A stretch of 64,000 nt of DNA from Pseudomonadota bacterium (GTDB lineage Bacteria; Pseudomonadota; Gammaproteobacteria; Burkholderiales; Casimicrobiaceae): positions 16,469 through 80,468 of the forward strand of contig JAFEDG010000152.1 of the NCBI GenBank assembly GCA_018241745.1, read 5' to 3'. The position numbers were made by a program, and so were the translations under genes. Positions 21,210 through 31,824 of this stretch are shown one piece after another. A model generated the notes under the pieces. That model was not told the origin of the DNA and made no database searches. It saw only the letters and a program-made list of their open reading frames with translations. How positions within the stretch are numbered: position 1 is the first letter of the stretch; every line of letters starts with the position of its first letter.

Positions 21210-23090
21210 ATGAACCGCTATCCCCTCTGGAAATACGTGCTGATTGCCGTCGCGCTGGTGATCGGCGTGCTGTACACGGTCCCGAACCTCTTCCCCGAGG
21301 TGCCCGCGGTCCAGATCTCGACGTCGAAGGGCGGCGTCAAGGTCGACGACAACACGATGGCCACCGCCGAAGCGGCGCTCAAGGCGGCCGGCATCGAGTT
21401 CCGCGGCGAGGTGCTCGATGCCAACGGGATCAAGTTCCGCTTCGCGGACACCGGTGGGCAGGAGAAGGCCAAGGCGGTGCTCCAGCAGAAGCTCAATGGC
21501 GACTCGACGGACCCGGACTACATCGTCGCGCTGAACCTGCAGTCGTCGTCCCCGCAGTGGCTCGCGTCGATCGGCGCGCTGCCGATGTACCTGGGCCTGG
21601 ACCTGCGCGGCGGCGTGCACTTCCTGCTGCAGGTCGACATGAAGGGCGCGATCGAGAAATCGGTCAACGGCGCGCTGGTCGACATCCGCACGATGATGCG
21701 CAACGAGAAGGTCCGGTACGCGGGCGTCTCGCGCGAGGGCCCCAACCTCGTGCTGTCGTTCAAGGATGCGGCGGAGCGGGACAAGGCGCGCGTGCTGATC
21801 GACCGCAACAACCCCGATCTGGCCGTCCGCGTCGTCGACACGGCGCCGGACGACCTGCGGCTCTACGCGACGCTCAAGCCGGAGGCGCAGAAGCGCATCC
21901 AGGACAGCGCCGTCCAGCAGAACATCCAGATCCTGCGCAATCGCGTCAACGAGCTCGGCGTATCCGAGCCGATCGTCCAGCAACAGGGCGCGGACCGCAT
22001 CGTCGTGCAGCTGCCCGGCGTGCAGGACACGGCGCGCGCGAAGGACATCCTGGGCCGCACCGCGACGCTCGAGATCCGGATGGTCAACGACGACCCCGGC
22101 GCGCTGCAGGCTTCGCTGAACGGCAGCGTGCCGATCGGCAGCGACCTGTATAAGGACCGCAACGGCACGCCAACGCTGATCCGCCGCGGCGCGGTGCTCA
22201 CCGGCGATCGCATCCAGGATGCACAGCCGGGCTTCGACAGCCGCAACAACCAGCCGATCGTCAGCGTCACGCTCGACGCGTCGGGCGGCCGCATCATCCG
22301 CGACGTCTCGCGTGAGAACCTCAAGAAGCGGATGGGCATCCTGCTCGTCGACCGCAACAAGACGGAGCTGCTGACGGCGCCGACGATCCAGGAAGAGCTC
22401 GGCTCGCGCTTCCAGATCAGCGGCTCGATGACGGCGCGCGAGACCAAGGACCTGGCGCTGCTGATGCGCGCCGGCTCGCTGGCGGCGCCGATGGAAATCG
22501 TCGAGGAGCGCACCGTCGGCCCGTCGCTCGGCGCCGAGAACATCGCCAAGGGCTTCAACTCGGTCAAGTACGGCTTCATCGTGCTGGCGCTGTTCATCTG
22601 CGCGTACTACCTGCTGATGGGGCTGATCTCCACGCTGTCGCTCGCGTTCAACCTGCTGCTGCTCGTCGCCGTGCTGTCGATGATCCAGGCCACGCTGACG
22701 CTGCCCGGCATCGCGGCCATCGCGCTGACGCTGGGCATGGCCATCGACGCCAACGTGCTGATCAACGAGCGCATCCGCGAGGAGCTGCGCAACGGCGCCA
22801 CGCCGCACGCGGCGATCACCGCCGGCTACGAGCGCGCGTGGGGCACGATCCTCGACTCCAACGTGACCACGCTGATCGCCGGCGTCGCGCTGCTGATCTT
22901 CGGCTCCGGGCCGGTCCGCGGCTTCGCCGTCGTCCACTGCCTCGGCATCCTCACGTCGATGTTCTCGGCAGTGTTCTTCTCGCGCGGCATCGTCAACCTG
23001 ATCTACGGCCGCCGCCGCAAGCTCACGTCGATCTCGATCGGCCAGGTGTGGCGCCCAGGCGTCACCACCACCGCGCCAGCCAAGCCGTGA
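21210..23090 (+). CDS. secD: Protein translocase subunit SecD
   Basis: SecD uses the proton gradient to help complete protein export. The 626-residue protein has helix 1 at about 7-25, a large periplasmic P1 region with DLRGGVHFLLQVD (D1 motif), and five C-terminal helices beginning near FNSVKYGFIVLALF. These include GIAAIALTLGMAIDANVLINERIREELR, with the conserved Asp of the proton path, and the TTLIAGVALLIFGSGPVRGFA stretch. The gene follows yajC by 91 bases and precedes secF by 80 bases. Confidence 0.97.
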   Translation: MNRYPLWKYVLIAVALVIGVLYTVPNLFPEVPAVQISTSKGGVKVDDNTMATAEAALKAAGIEFRGEVLDANGIKFRFADTGGQEKAKAVLQQKLNGDSTDPDYIVALNLQSSSPQWLASIGALPMYLGLDLRGGVHFLLQVDMKGAIEKSVNGALVDIRTMMRNEKVRYAGVSREGPNLVLSFKDAAERDKARVLIDRNNPDLAVRVVDTAPDDLRLYATLKPEAQKRIQDSAVQQNIQILRNRVNELGVSEPIVQQQGADRIVVQLPGVQDTARAKDILGRTATLEIRMVNDDPGALQASLNGSVPIGSDLYKDRNGTPTLIRRGAVLTGDRIQDAQPGFDSRNNQPIVSVTLDASGGRIIRDVSRENLKKRMGILLVDRNKTELLTAPTIQEELGSRFQISGSMTARETKDLALLMRAGSLAAPMEIVEERTVGPSLGAENIAKGFNSVKYGFIVLALFICAYYLLMGLISTLSLAFNLLLLVAVLSMIQATLTLPGIAAIALTLGMAIDANVLINERIREELRNGATPHAAITAGYERAWGTILDSNVTTLIAGVALLIFGSGPVRGFAVVHCLGILTSMFSAVFFSRGIVNLIYGRRRKLTSISIGQVWRPGVTTTAPAKP

Positions 23091-23170
23091 CCGCCGCCCC
23101 GTTCAACCCGACGTTGCCGGCGGCCCCCGCCGGCGCGCCGTCCAACGCCTAGACGCACGACCCGCACGCC

Positions 23171-24184
23171 ATGGAATTCTTCCGCTTCAAGCGCGACATC
23201 CCGTTCATGCGGCACGCGCTGGTGTTCAACGTGATCTCCGCGATCACGTTCCTCGCCGCCGTCTTCTTCCTCACCACGCGCGGCCTCAACTTCGGCGTCG
23301 ACTTCAAGGGCGGCACCGTGCTCGAGGTGCAGTTCGCGCAGGCCGTCGACTTCGACAAGCTGCGCGGCACGCTGGACAAGCTCAACCTCGGCGAATACTC
23401 GGCGCAGGCGTTCGGCGGCCCCAACACGGCACTGATCCGCCTCGCGCAGCGCACCGACTACACGGGCACCGGCATCGACGCCTGCCTCAAGGCGCGGCAG
23501 GCCGCGCGCACCGGCGGCGCGAGCGGCTCCGCGATCGCCGACGTGTCGGGCTGCGTGATGGACGCGATCAAGGCCGCGGACCCGAGCGCGACGCAGACGC
23601 GCGTCGAGTTCGTCGGGCCCCAGGTCGGGCGCGAGCTCTACGACAATGGCGCGCTGGCGCTGTTCCTCGTGATCTGCGGCATCATCATCTACCTGTGGAT
23701 CCGGTTCGAGTGGCGGTTCGCGCTGGCGGCGGTCATCGCCAACATGCACGACGTCGTCATCATCCTGGGCTTCTTCGCGTTCTTCCAGTGGGAATTCTCG
23801 CTGCCGGTGCTGGCGGCCGTGCTGGCCGTGCTCGGGTATTCGGTCAACGAATCGGTGGTCATCGCCGACCGGGTGCGCGAGAACTTCCGCAAGATGCGCA
23901 AGGCCACGGTACCGCAGGTCATCGACAACGCGATCACCAGCACGATCTCGCGAACGATCATCACGCACGGCTGCACGCAGATCATGGTGACGTCGATCCT
24001 GGTCTTCGGCGGCGAGACGCTGCACTACTTCGCGCTGGCGCTGACGATCGGCATCCTGTTCTCGATCTATTCTTCGGTGCTCGTGATGGCGCCGCTCGTC
24101 ATGTGGATGGGCGTGTCGCGCGAGGACCTGATCCGCTCGGACAGGAAGCGCCCGGGCATGACCGCCGAGAAGATCCTGCCCTGA
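23171..24184 (+). CDS. secF: Protein translocase subunit SecF
   Basis: The partner of SecD in the translocon. A 337-residue protein with FKGGTVLEVQF in the periplasmic domain, VGRELYDNGALALFL at the second helix, and the proton-path region AVLAVLGYSVNESVVIADRVRENFRK. Between about residues 97 and 140 the periplasmic domain has an insertion containing two cysteines (DACLKARQAARTGG... and VSGCVMDA), longer than in E. coli SecF; a disulphide is possible but not shown. The ATG follows the secD stop by 80 bases. Confidence 0.96.
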   Translation: MEFFRFKRDIPFMRHALVFNVISAITFLAAVFFLTTRGLNFGVDFKGGTVLEVQFAQAVDFDKLRGTLDKLNLGEYSAQAFGGPNTALIRLAQRTDYTGTGIDACLKARQAARTGGASGSAIADVSGCVMDAIKAADPSATQTRVEFVGPQVGRELYDNGALALFLVICGIIIYLWIRFEWRFALAAVIANMHDVVIILGFFAFFQWEFSLPVLAAVLAVLGYSVNESVVIADRVRENFRKMRKATVPQVIDNAITSTISRTIITHGCTQIMVTSILVFGGETLHYFALALTIGILFSIYSSVLVMAPLVMWMGVSREDLIRSDRKRPGMTAEKILP

Positions 24185-24209
24185 CGCGCGCCGCGCGGGA
24201 GGCGACGGC

Positions 24210-24848
24210 GTGGTGACGACGCTCCTGTACTCGCTGCTGGCGCTCGACCAGACGATCGCGTCGCTGGCGATGCAATACGGCGCGTGGATGTACGCGCTGC
24301 TGGCGCTGATCGTGTTCGCGGAGACGGGGCTCGTCGTGTTCCCGTTCCTCCCCGGCGACTCGCTGCTGTTCCTCGCCGGCACCGTCGCGGCGGCCGCCGG
24401 CCTCGACATCCACCTGCTCGTCGCCATCCTGTCGGTCGCCGCGATCGCGGGCGACTCGGTCAACTATGCGGTCGGCCGCTACATCGGACCGCGCGTATTC
24501 ACCCGGCCCGACTCGCGCTGGCTCCGCAAGGAGCACTTGAAGCGTACGCAGGCGTTCTACGAGCGCTACGGCGGCGTGACGATCATCATCGCGCGCTTCG
24601 TGCCGATCATTCGCACGTTCGCGCCGTTCCTAGCCGGCGTCGCCGGCATGAAGTACGGCCGCTTCCTCGCGTACAACGTCGTCGGCGGCGTGCTGTGGAT
24701 CGCGTCGCTCGTCTATGCAGGCTTCCTGTTCGGCAACATCCCGTGGGTCAAGGACAACCTGTCGATGATCGTGATCGGGATCGTCGTCGTGTCGCTGGTT
24801 CCCGTGTTCGGGACGTTCATTCGCGAGCGGTTGCGTACGAAGAAGTGA
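24210..24848 (+). CDS. DedA family membrane protein
   Basis: A 212-residue member of the DedA/SNARE-associated family, some members of which flip undecaprenyl phosphate or phosphatidylethanolamine. Family marks are FAETGLVVFPFLPGDSLLF, GRYIGPRVF, and GGVTIIIARFVPIIRTFAPFLAGVAGM with the conserved arginine. It starts at one of two successive GTG codons after a good GGGAGG site. It closes the long plus-strand run. Its stop is at the edge of a dispersed hairpin element. Confidence 0.92.
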   Translation: MVTTLLYSLLALDQTIASLAMQYGAWMYALLALIVFAETGLVVFPFLPGDSLLFLAGTVAAAAGLDIHLLVAILSVAAIAGDSVNYAVGRYIGPRVFTRPDSRWLRKEHLKRTQAFYERYGGVTIIIARFVPIIRTFAPFLAGVAGMKYGRFLAYNVVGGVLWIASLVYAGFLFGNIPWVKDNLSMIVIGIVVVSLVPVFGTFIRERLRTKK

Positions 24849-24881
24849 GATTGGCTGCGAAGGGCGGGCGGTACGTGTCGC

Positions 24882-24996
24882 GGGGCTTCGCGTCCGGCGG
24901 GCGCCTCAGGAGGGGTAACAACTTGGGGTCGGTCACCGCGGCGCGAAGCTGACACAACGCATCCGACCCCAAGTTGTTACCGGACTGCGAAGCCCC
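24882..24996. repeat. Nested hairpin repeat element between convergent dedA and purB
   Basis: Outer arms GGGGCTTCGC (24882-24891) and GCGAAGCCCC (24987-24996) enclose a perfect 19-bp inverted repeat, 24914-24932 with 24963-24981 (arm begins GGTAACAACTTGGGG). The loop contains GCGCGAAGCTG. The same element with a related 20-bp arm is found at 27192-27312. The two share flanks GCGCCTCA-N-GAGG before the arm and GTTACCGGA after it. No ORF or transposase is inside, so it is a REP/MITE-like non-coding element. Confidence 0.85.
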
Positions 24997-25030
24997 CAAC
25001 CGCCGCCGTCCCCCGCTGACCCTCGTATCT

Positions 25031-26413
<1,383 letters not shown>

Positions 26414-26472
26414 TCATGCACGTGCGTTCCAATCGGGGCCGTGGCGCGCCGATCGGCCGCGACCGGCGCCGG

Positions 26473-26478
26473 TATAAT
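26473..26478 (+). promoter_or_regulatory. Consensus -10 box for the glutathione transferase gene (leaderless)
   Basis: TATAAT is followed by seven bases and then the ATG at 26486, so transcription should begin on or beside the start codon. No Shine-Dalgarno sequence lies between. The box is in the 84-base gap to divergent purB. Confidence 0.55.
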
Positions 26479-26485
26479 CGCCGCC

Positions 26486-27103
26486 ATGCTCACACTGCTG
26501 TCGTCCGCTACCAGCCCGTTCGCCCGCAAGGCGCGCATCGTCCTCGCGGAAAAGAAGGTCGAATTCCAGCTCGTCGAAGCCTCGCCATGGGTGGCCGATA
26601 CGCCGGTCGCCGCCGCCAATCCGCTGTGCAAGGTGCCCGTGCTGACGCTCGACGACGGCACGCACCTGTTCGACTCGCGCGTGATCGTCGACTACGTCGA
26701 CAGCGTGAGCCCGGTCGCGCGGCTGATCCCGGAAGCGGCGCGCCAGCGCGTCGCCGTGCGGCGGTGGGAAGCCTTGGCCGACGGCATCTGCGACGCGCTC
26801 GTGCTGGCTGTGCTCGAAGGCCGGCGCAAGGCTGCGCAACGGAACACCGACTGGATCACGCGCCAACGCGCGAAGATCGACGCCGGCGTCGCCGAGATGG
26901 CGCGCGAACTCGAAGACAAGCCCTGGTGCAACGGCGAGGGCTATACGCTCGCCGACATCGCCACGGGTTGCGCGCTCGGCTACATCGACCTGCGGTATTC
27001 CGAGCTCGACTGGCGCGACCGCTATCCCAATCTCGCCAAGCTCGCCGAAAAGCTCGGCAAGCGCCCCGCGTTCGCGGAGACCGCCCCGCCCGCCGGCGCG
27101 TGA
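26486..27103 (+). CDS. Glutathione S-transferase family protein
   Basis: A 205-residue protein with an N-terminal thioredoxin-like domain (MLTLLSSATSPFARKARIVLAEKK, then NPLCKVPVLTLDDG with the cis-Pro, and DSRVIVDYVD) and an all-helical C-terminal domain. The catalytic position has SPFARK, which fits a serine-type active site. Substrate is unknown. The frame is open upstream, but the consensus -10 and family similarity support the ATG chosen. It converges with acs, with a hairpin element between. Confidence 0.9.
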   Translation: MLTLLSSATSPFARKARIVLAEKKVEFQLVEASPWVADTPVAAANPLCKVPVLTLDDGTHLFDSRVIVDYVDSVSPVARLIPEAARQRVAVRRWEALADGICDALVLAVLEGRRKAAQRNTDWITRQRAKIDAGVAEMARELEDKPWCNGEGYTLADIATGCALGYIDLRYSELDWRDRYPNLAKLAEKLGKRPAFAETAPPAGA

Positions 27104-27191
27104 ACTGTCGCGCTCCTGCCACGTCGAACTCGGGGCGCGGCATGAATATCGCGATAGTGGCGCGACGTCCGCAGTTGCGGCGTGCGGGGCG

Positions 27192-27312
27192 GTGGGCTGC
27201 GGGTGCGCCTCACGAGGGGTAACAAATCGGGGTCAGGGTCCCTTGCCGCGAAGCTGGCAAGGGTCGCCTGACCCCGATTTGTTACCGGAGTGCCGAAGCA
27301 CCCGCAGCCCAC
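27192..27312. repeat. Second copy of the nested hairpin repeat, between the GST gene and acs
   Basis: Three nested inverted repeats share one axis. The outer is GTGGGCTGCGGGTGC (27192-27206 with 27298-27312). The middle is a perfect 20-bp arm (27218-27237 with 27267-27286, beginning GGTAACAAATCGGGG). The inner is CCCTTGCC/GGCAAGGG (27240-27247 with 27256-27263). It belongs to the family seen at 24882-24996 and again lies between convergent genes. Confidence 0.88.
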
Positions 27313-27358
27313 TGCCTCGCGCGCCGCAACCGCGGCACCCGGCGCACCACGCGCGCTG

Positions 27359-29338
27359 CTACACGTTCTGCTTGAGCTGCTCCAGGATTGCCGGGTTCTC
27401 GAGCGTGGACACGTCCTGCGTGATCGTCTCGCCCTTGGCTATCGACCGCAGCAGGCGTCGCATGATCTTGCCGGACCGCGTCTTGGGCAGGTTGTCGCCG
27501 AACCGGATGTCCTTGGGCTTGGCGATGGGCCCGATCTCCTTGCCGACCCAATCGCGCAACTGCTTCGCGAGCTTCTCGGCCTCCGCACCGGACGGCCGCG
27601 CACTTTTCAGCACGACGAACGCGCACACGGCTTCGCCGGTGAGGTCGTCGGGCCGGCCGACCACGGCCGCTTCGGCGACCAGCGGGTTGGCGACGAGCGC
27701 GGACTCGACCTCCATCGTGCCCAGCCGGTGGCCCGACACGTTGAGCACGTCGTCGATGCGGCCCATGATCGTGAAGTAGCCGTTGTGCGCGTCGCGCACC
27801 GAGCCGTCGCCGGCGAGATACAGCTTGCCGCCGAGTTCCTCGGGGTAATAGCTCTTCTTGAAGCGCTCGGGGTCGCCCCAGATCGTGCGGATCATCGACG
27901 GCCACGGGCGCTTGACGACCAGCATGCCGCCGTGGCCGTTGGGCACGTCGTGCCCGGTCTCGTCGACGATCGCCGCCATGATGCCCGGCAACGGCAACGT
28001 GCACGACCCCGGCTTCAGCGCCGTGACGCCGGGCAGCGGCGTGATCATGTGGCCGCCCGTCTCCGTTTGCCAGAACGTGTCGGCGATGGGACAGCGCGCG
28101 CCGCCGACGTTGTTGTAGTACCACATCCACGCTTCGGGATTGATCGGCTCGCCGACCGAGCCCAGCAGCCGCAGGCTCGACAGGTCGTACTTCTTCGGGT
28201 GGACGGCAGGATCCGCCTCCGACGCCTTGATCAGCGAGCGGATCGCCGTCGGCGCCGTGTAGAAGATCGATACCTTGTGGCGCGCGATCATGTCCCAGAA
28301 GCGCCCCGCGTTCGGGTACGTGGGCACGCCTTCGAACACGAGTTCCGTGGCACCCACGGCAAGCGGGCCGTACGCGATGTACGAGTGCCCGGTCACCCAG
28401 CCGATGTCCGCCGTACACCAGAACAGGTCGGACGGCTTGATGTCGAACGTCCACTTCATCGTCAGCGCGGCCCACAGCAGGTAGCCGCCCGTCGAGTGCT
28501 GGACACCCTTCGGCTTGCCGGTGGACCCCGACGTGTAGAGGATGAACAGCGGGTGCTCGGCGTCGACCCACACGGGCGGACACTGGTCCGCCTGCTTGTC
28601 GACGAGGTCGTGCATCCACACGTCGCGGCCGGCCTGCATCGCCACCGGGTTGCCGGTGCGGCGATAGACGACTGCATGCTTCATGTGCTCGCAGCCGCCC
28701 AGGCCCAGCGCCTCGTCGACGATCGCCTTGATCGGCAGCGCCTTGCCGCCCCGCACCTGCTCGTCGGCGGTGATGACGGCGACGGCACCGGCGTCGATGA
28801 TCCGCTCGTGCAGCGACTTGGCGGAAAAGCCGCCGAACACGACGGAGTGCGTGGCACCGATCCGCGCGCACGCCTGCATCGCGGCCACGCCTTCGACCGA
28901 CATCGGCATGTAGATGATGACGCGGTCGCCCTTGGCGATGCCGAGGGACTTGAGGCCATTGGCGAGCTTGCACACCATCGCGTGCAGCTGGCGGTACGTG
29001 GTGCGCGTGATGGTGCCGTCGTCGCGCTCGAACACGATGGCGACGCGGTCGCCCAGGCCCGCCTCGATATTGCGGTCGAGGCAGTTGTAGGACGCGTTCA
29101 GCTCGCCGTCGTAGAACCAGCGATAGAACGGCGCCTTCGATTCATCGAGCGTCTGCGTGAACGGCTTGTGCCACGCGAGCGTCTCGCGCGCGAGCCGCGC
29201 CCAATAGCCTTCGAAGTCGCGCGCGGCTTCGGCGTTCATCGCGTCGAAGTCGGCGGGCTTGACGTTGGCCTGCGCGGTCCACGCGGCCGACGGCGGAAAC
29301 AGGCGGTTTTCCTGCAGGACGGATTCGATGCTGGACAT
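27359..29338 (-). CDS. acs: Acetyl-CoA synthetase
   Basis: Acs activates acetate with ATP and CoA through an acetyl-AMP intermediate. The 659-residue protein has the normal length. Visible marks are the P-loop-like [20 protein letters not shown], the acetate pocket region with [31 protein letters not shown], and the C-terminal [14 protein letters not shown] whose lysine is the acetylation-regulated residue in known Acs enzymes. The ATG giving [11 protein letters not shown] is preceded by GGGGGAAG. It is divergent from the UPF0114 gene. Confidence 0.97.
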   Translation of the reverse strand: MSSIESVLQENRLFPPSAAWTAQANVKPADFDAMNAEAARDFEGYWARLARETLAWHKPFTQTLDESKAPFYRWFYDGELNASYNCLDRNIEAGLGDRVAIVFERDDGTITRTTYRQLHAMVCKLANGLKSLGIAKGDRVIIYMPMSVEGVAAMQACARIGATHSVVFGGFSAKSLHERIIDAGAVAVITADEQVRGGKALPIKAIVDEALGLGGCEHMKHAVVYRRTGNPVAMQAGRDVWMHDLVDKQADQCPPVWVDAEHPLFILYTSGSTGKPKGVQHSTGGYLLWAALTMKWTFDIKPSDLFWCTADIGWVTGHSYIAYGPLAVGATELVFEGVPTYPNAGRFWDMIARHKVSIFYTAPTAIRSLIKASEADPAVHPKKYDLSSLRLLGSVGEPINPEAWMWYYNNVGGARCPIADTFWQTETGGHMITPLPGVTALKPGSCTLPLPGIMAAIVDETGHDVPNGHGGMLVVKRPWPSMIRTIWGDPERFKKSYYPEELGGKLYLAGDGSVRDAHNGYFTIMGRIDDVLNVSGHRLGTMEVESALVANPLVAEAAVVGRPDDLTGEAVCAFVVLKSARPSGAEAEKLAKQLRDWVGKEIGPIAKPKDIRFGDNLPKTRSGKIMRRLLRSIAKGETITQDVSTLENPAILEQLKQNV

Positions 29339-29521
29339 GCGGACTTCCCCCAACGGTGGCAGCGTTAGCGGGCTGTTGGCGGCGCCGGCATGGTGGCCGG
29401 TGCCCAGCCCTGTTCGATGGCGAGCGGTGGGGCCGCAGCGCTCTTCTACGCCCGAGTCTACCCGCAGCCTCCGCGGCGAGGCAACCGGCCCGCCAGCCGC
29501 CCGGAACGGGCGATCCTCGAT

Positions 29522-29535
29522 GCTAAACTTTTAGC
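29522..29535 (+). promoter_or_regulatory. Extended -10 element and small palindrome upstream of the UPF0114 gene
   Basis: TGC-TAAACT at 29521-29529 fits an extended -10 element. It coincides with the palindrome GCTAAA-CT-TTTAGC (29522-29535), which could bind a regulator. It lies 21 bases before the ATG. Confidence 0.35.
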
Positions 29536-29556
29536 CCCGCCGTCCTTCGTTCCCGC

Positions 29557-30180
29557 ATGTCCCGCCTCGACGACACCGATCCGCTGACTGCTGCCAACGC
29601 CCGCATGCGCCCGCTGCCGCGCCTCATCTTCATGAGCCGCTGGCTGCAATTGCCGCTCTACCTCGGCCTCATCGTCGCGCAGGCACTGTACGTGTGGCAG
29701 TTCTGGATCGAGCTCATCCACCTGCTCGAGGCGACGTTCGGCGACGCGGAAGCGCGGCAGGCGATCATCATGAGCGTGCTGCCTTCCGGCGTGACCAGCA
29801 CGGCGGGCATCGGCGCGGAGACCGTCACGATGCTGCTGGTGCTGGGGCTCATCGACGTCGTGATGATCTCCAACCTCTTGATCATGGTGATCGTCGGCGG
29901 CTACGAGACGTTCGTGTCGCGGATGGACCTCGAGAACCACCCGGACCAGCCCGAATGGCTGTCGCATGTCAACGCCAGCGTGCTGAAGGTCAAGCTCGCG
30001 ACGGCGATCATCGGCATCTCGTCGATCCACCTCTTGCGCACGTTCATCACGGCCGGGCTCTACCCGAACACACAGGCCATGTTGTGGCAGACGATCATCC
30101 ACTGCACGTTCCTGCTGTCGGCCCTCGCGATCGCGGCCGTCGACCGCATCCTGCCCGCGCCCGACCGGGACAAACACTAG
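29557..30180 (+). CDS. UPF0114 (YqhA) family membrane protein
   Basis: A 207-residue inner membrane protein with four predicted helices. Family marks are FMSRWLQLPLYLGLIVAQ, LIDVVMISNLLIMVIVGGYETFVSRMD and KVKLATAIIGISSIHLLRTFI. The function is not known. It ends 10 bases before the class I fumarase gene, so they are probably co-transcribed. Confidence 0.9.
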   Translation: MSRLDDTDPLTAANARMRPLPRLIFMSRWLQLPLYLGLIVAQALYVWQFWIELIHLLEATFGDAEARQAIIMSVLPSGVTSTAGIGAETVTMLLVLGLIDVVMISNLLIMVIVGGYETFVSRMDLENHPDQPEWLSHVNASVLKVKLATAIIGISSIHLLRTFITAGLYPNTQAMLWQTIIHCTFLLSALAIAAVDRILPAPDRDKH

Positions 30181-30190
30181 AAGCTCCCCG

Positions 30191-31711
30191 ATGACCACGA
30201 TCCGCCAGGAAGACCTGGTCGCGTCCGTCGCCGACGCGCTCCAGTACATCTCGTACTACCACCCGCTCGACTACATCGAGGCGCTGGGCGCGGCCTACCG
30301 CGCCGAGCAGTCGGAGCCCGCGCGCGATGCGATCGCGCAGATCCTGACCAACTCGCGGATGTGCGCGGAGGGTCACCGCCCGCTGTGCCAGGACACCGGC
30401 ATCGTCGTCGCCTTCGTCCGCGTGGGCATGGACGTGCGTTTCGCCGACGCGACGATGAGCGTGGCCGACATGGTCAACGAAGGCGTGCGCCGCGCCTACA
30501 GCCACCCGGACAACACGCTGCGCGCGTCGATCCTGGCCGATCCGGCCGGCGGCCGCAGGAACACGCGCGACAACACGCCGGCGGTCGTCCACTTCGACCT
30601 CGTGCCGGGCAACACGGTCGACGTGAAGATCGCGGCCAAGGGCGGCGGCTCCGAGAACAAGTCGAAGCTCGCGATGCTCAACCCGTCGGACTCGATCGTC
30701 GACTGGGTCGTGAAGACGGTGCCGACGATGGGCGCGGGCTGGTGCCCGCCCGGGATGCTGGGCATCGGCATCGGCGGCAGCGCGGAGAAGGCGATGGTAC
30801 TGGCGAAGGAAGCGTTGATGGAGCCCATCGACATCCACGAGCTCCGCGCGCGCGGCCCGCGCAATCGCATCGAGGAGATGCGCCTCGAGCTGATGGACAA
30901 GGTGAATGCGCTCGGCATCGGCGCGCAGGGCCTGGGCGGCCTCGCCACCGTGCTGGACGTGAAGATCCTCGACTACCCGACGCACGCGGCGAGCCTGCCC
31001 GTCGCGATGATTCCCAACTGCGCCGCGACGCGCCATGCGCACTTCACGCTCGACGGCAGCGGCCCCGCGCGCCTGGACCCGCCCGACCTCGCGCGCTGGC
31101 CCGACGTGCACTGGACACCGTCGCCGCAATCGAAGCGCGTGAACCTGGATACGCTGACGCCCGCCGAAGTCGCGTCGTGGAAGCCGGGCGAGCGCCTGCT
31201 GCTCAACGGCAGGATGCTGACGGGTCGCGATGCCGCCCACAAGAAGATCGCGGACCTGCTGGCAGCGGGCAAGCCGCTGCCGGTCGATTTCCGCAACCGG
31301 GTGATCTACTACGTGGGCCCGGTGGACCCGGTCCGCGACGAGGTCGTCGGCCCGGCCGGCCCGACGACGTCGACCCGGATGGACAAGTTCACCGAGATGA
31401 TGCTCGGCCAGACAGGCCTGATCGCAATGGTCGGCAAGGCCGAGCGCGGGCCTGCCGCCATCGAGGCCATCCGCAAGCACAAGGCTGCCTACCTGATGGC
31501 GGTCGGCGGCGCGGCCTACCTCGTGTCGAAGGCCATCCGCGGCTCGCGGACCCTTGCCTTTCCCGAGCTCGGCATGGAAGCGATCTACGAATTCGACGTC
31601 AAGGACATGCCGGTGACGGTCGCCGTCGACGCGACCGGCACGTCGGTCCATCATTCCGGTCCACGCGAGTGGCAGCAGAAGATCGGGCGCATCCCCGTCA
31701 CGACCGGCTGA
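30191..31711 (+). CDS. fumA: Class I fumarate hydratase (4Fe-4S)
   Basis: Interconverts fumarate and malate using an oxygen-labile 4Fe-4S cluster. The 506-residue protein includes LCQDTGIVVAFVRVGMDV with a cluster cysteine, AKGGGSENKSKLAMLNPSDSI, GAGWCPPGMLGIGIGGSAEKAM and MIPNCAATRHAHFTLDG with the further cysteines. The C-terminal beta domain has VGPAGPTTSTRMDKFTEMML. Alpha and beta parts are fused as in FumA/FumB. Spacing to the UPF0114 gene is 10 bases. Confidence 0.93.
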   Translation: MTTIRQEDLVASVADALQYISYYHPLDYIEALGAAYRAEQSEPARDAIAQILTNSRMCAEGHRPLCQDTGIVVAFVRVGMDVRFADATMSVADMVNEGVRRAYSHPDNTLRASILADPAGGRRNTRDNTPAVVHFDLVPGNTVDVKIAAKGGGSENKSKLAMLNPSDSIVDWVVKTVPTMGAGWCPPGMLGIGIGGSAEKAMVLAKEALMEPIDIHELRARGPRNRIEEMRLELMDKVNALGIGAQGLGGLATVLDVKILDYPTHAASLPVAMIPNCAATRHAHFTLDGSGPARLDPPDLARWPDVHWTPSPQSKRVNLDTLTPAEVASWKPGERLLLNGRMLTGRDAAHKKIADLLAAGKPLPVDFRNRVIYYVGPVDPVRDEVVGPAGPTTSTRMDKFTEMMLGQTGLIAMVGKAERGPAAIEAIRKHKAAYLMAVGGAAYLVSKAIRGSRTLAFPELGMEAIYEFDVKDMPVTVAVDATGTSVHHSGPREWQQKIGRIPVTTG

Positions 31712-31744
31712 CCGGCGGTCCGCTCATGCGGCTGCGGTTGTCGA

Positions 31745-31760
31745 TGGCACGCCGCATGCT
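31745..31760 (+). promoter_or_regulatory. Sigma-54-like -24/-12 promoter candidate
   Basis: TGGCACG, four bases, ATGCT matches the sigma-54 consensus (TGGCACG-N4-TTGCW) with the invariant GG and GC at correct spacing and one mismatch in the -12 element. It is 65 bases upstream of the binding-protein/GGDEF-EAL pair. A sigma-54 activator (glrR) exists in the window, but no link is shown. Confidence 0.3.
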
Positions 31761-31824
31761 GTAGCTTCGCAAGCCTGCGGGGCGGCGGCGCGTGGATGCG
31801 CGTCCGTACCCGCCGGCCCAACGC

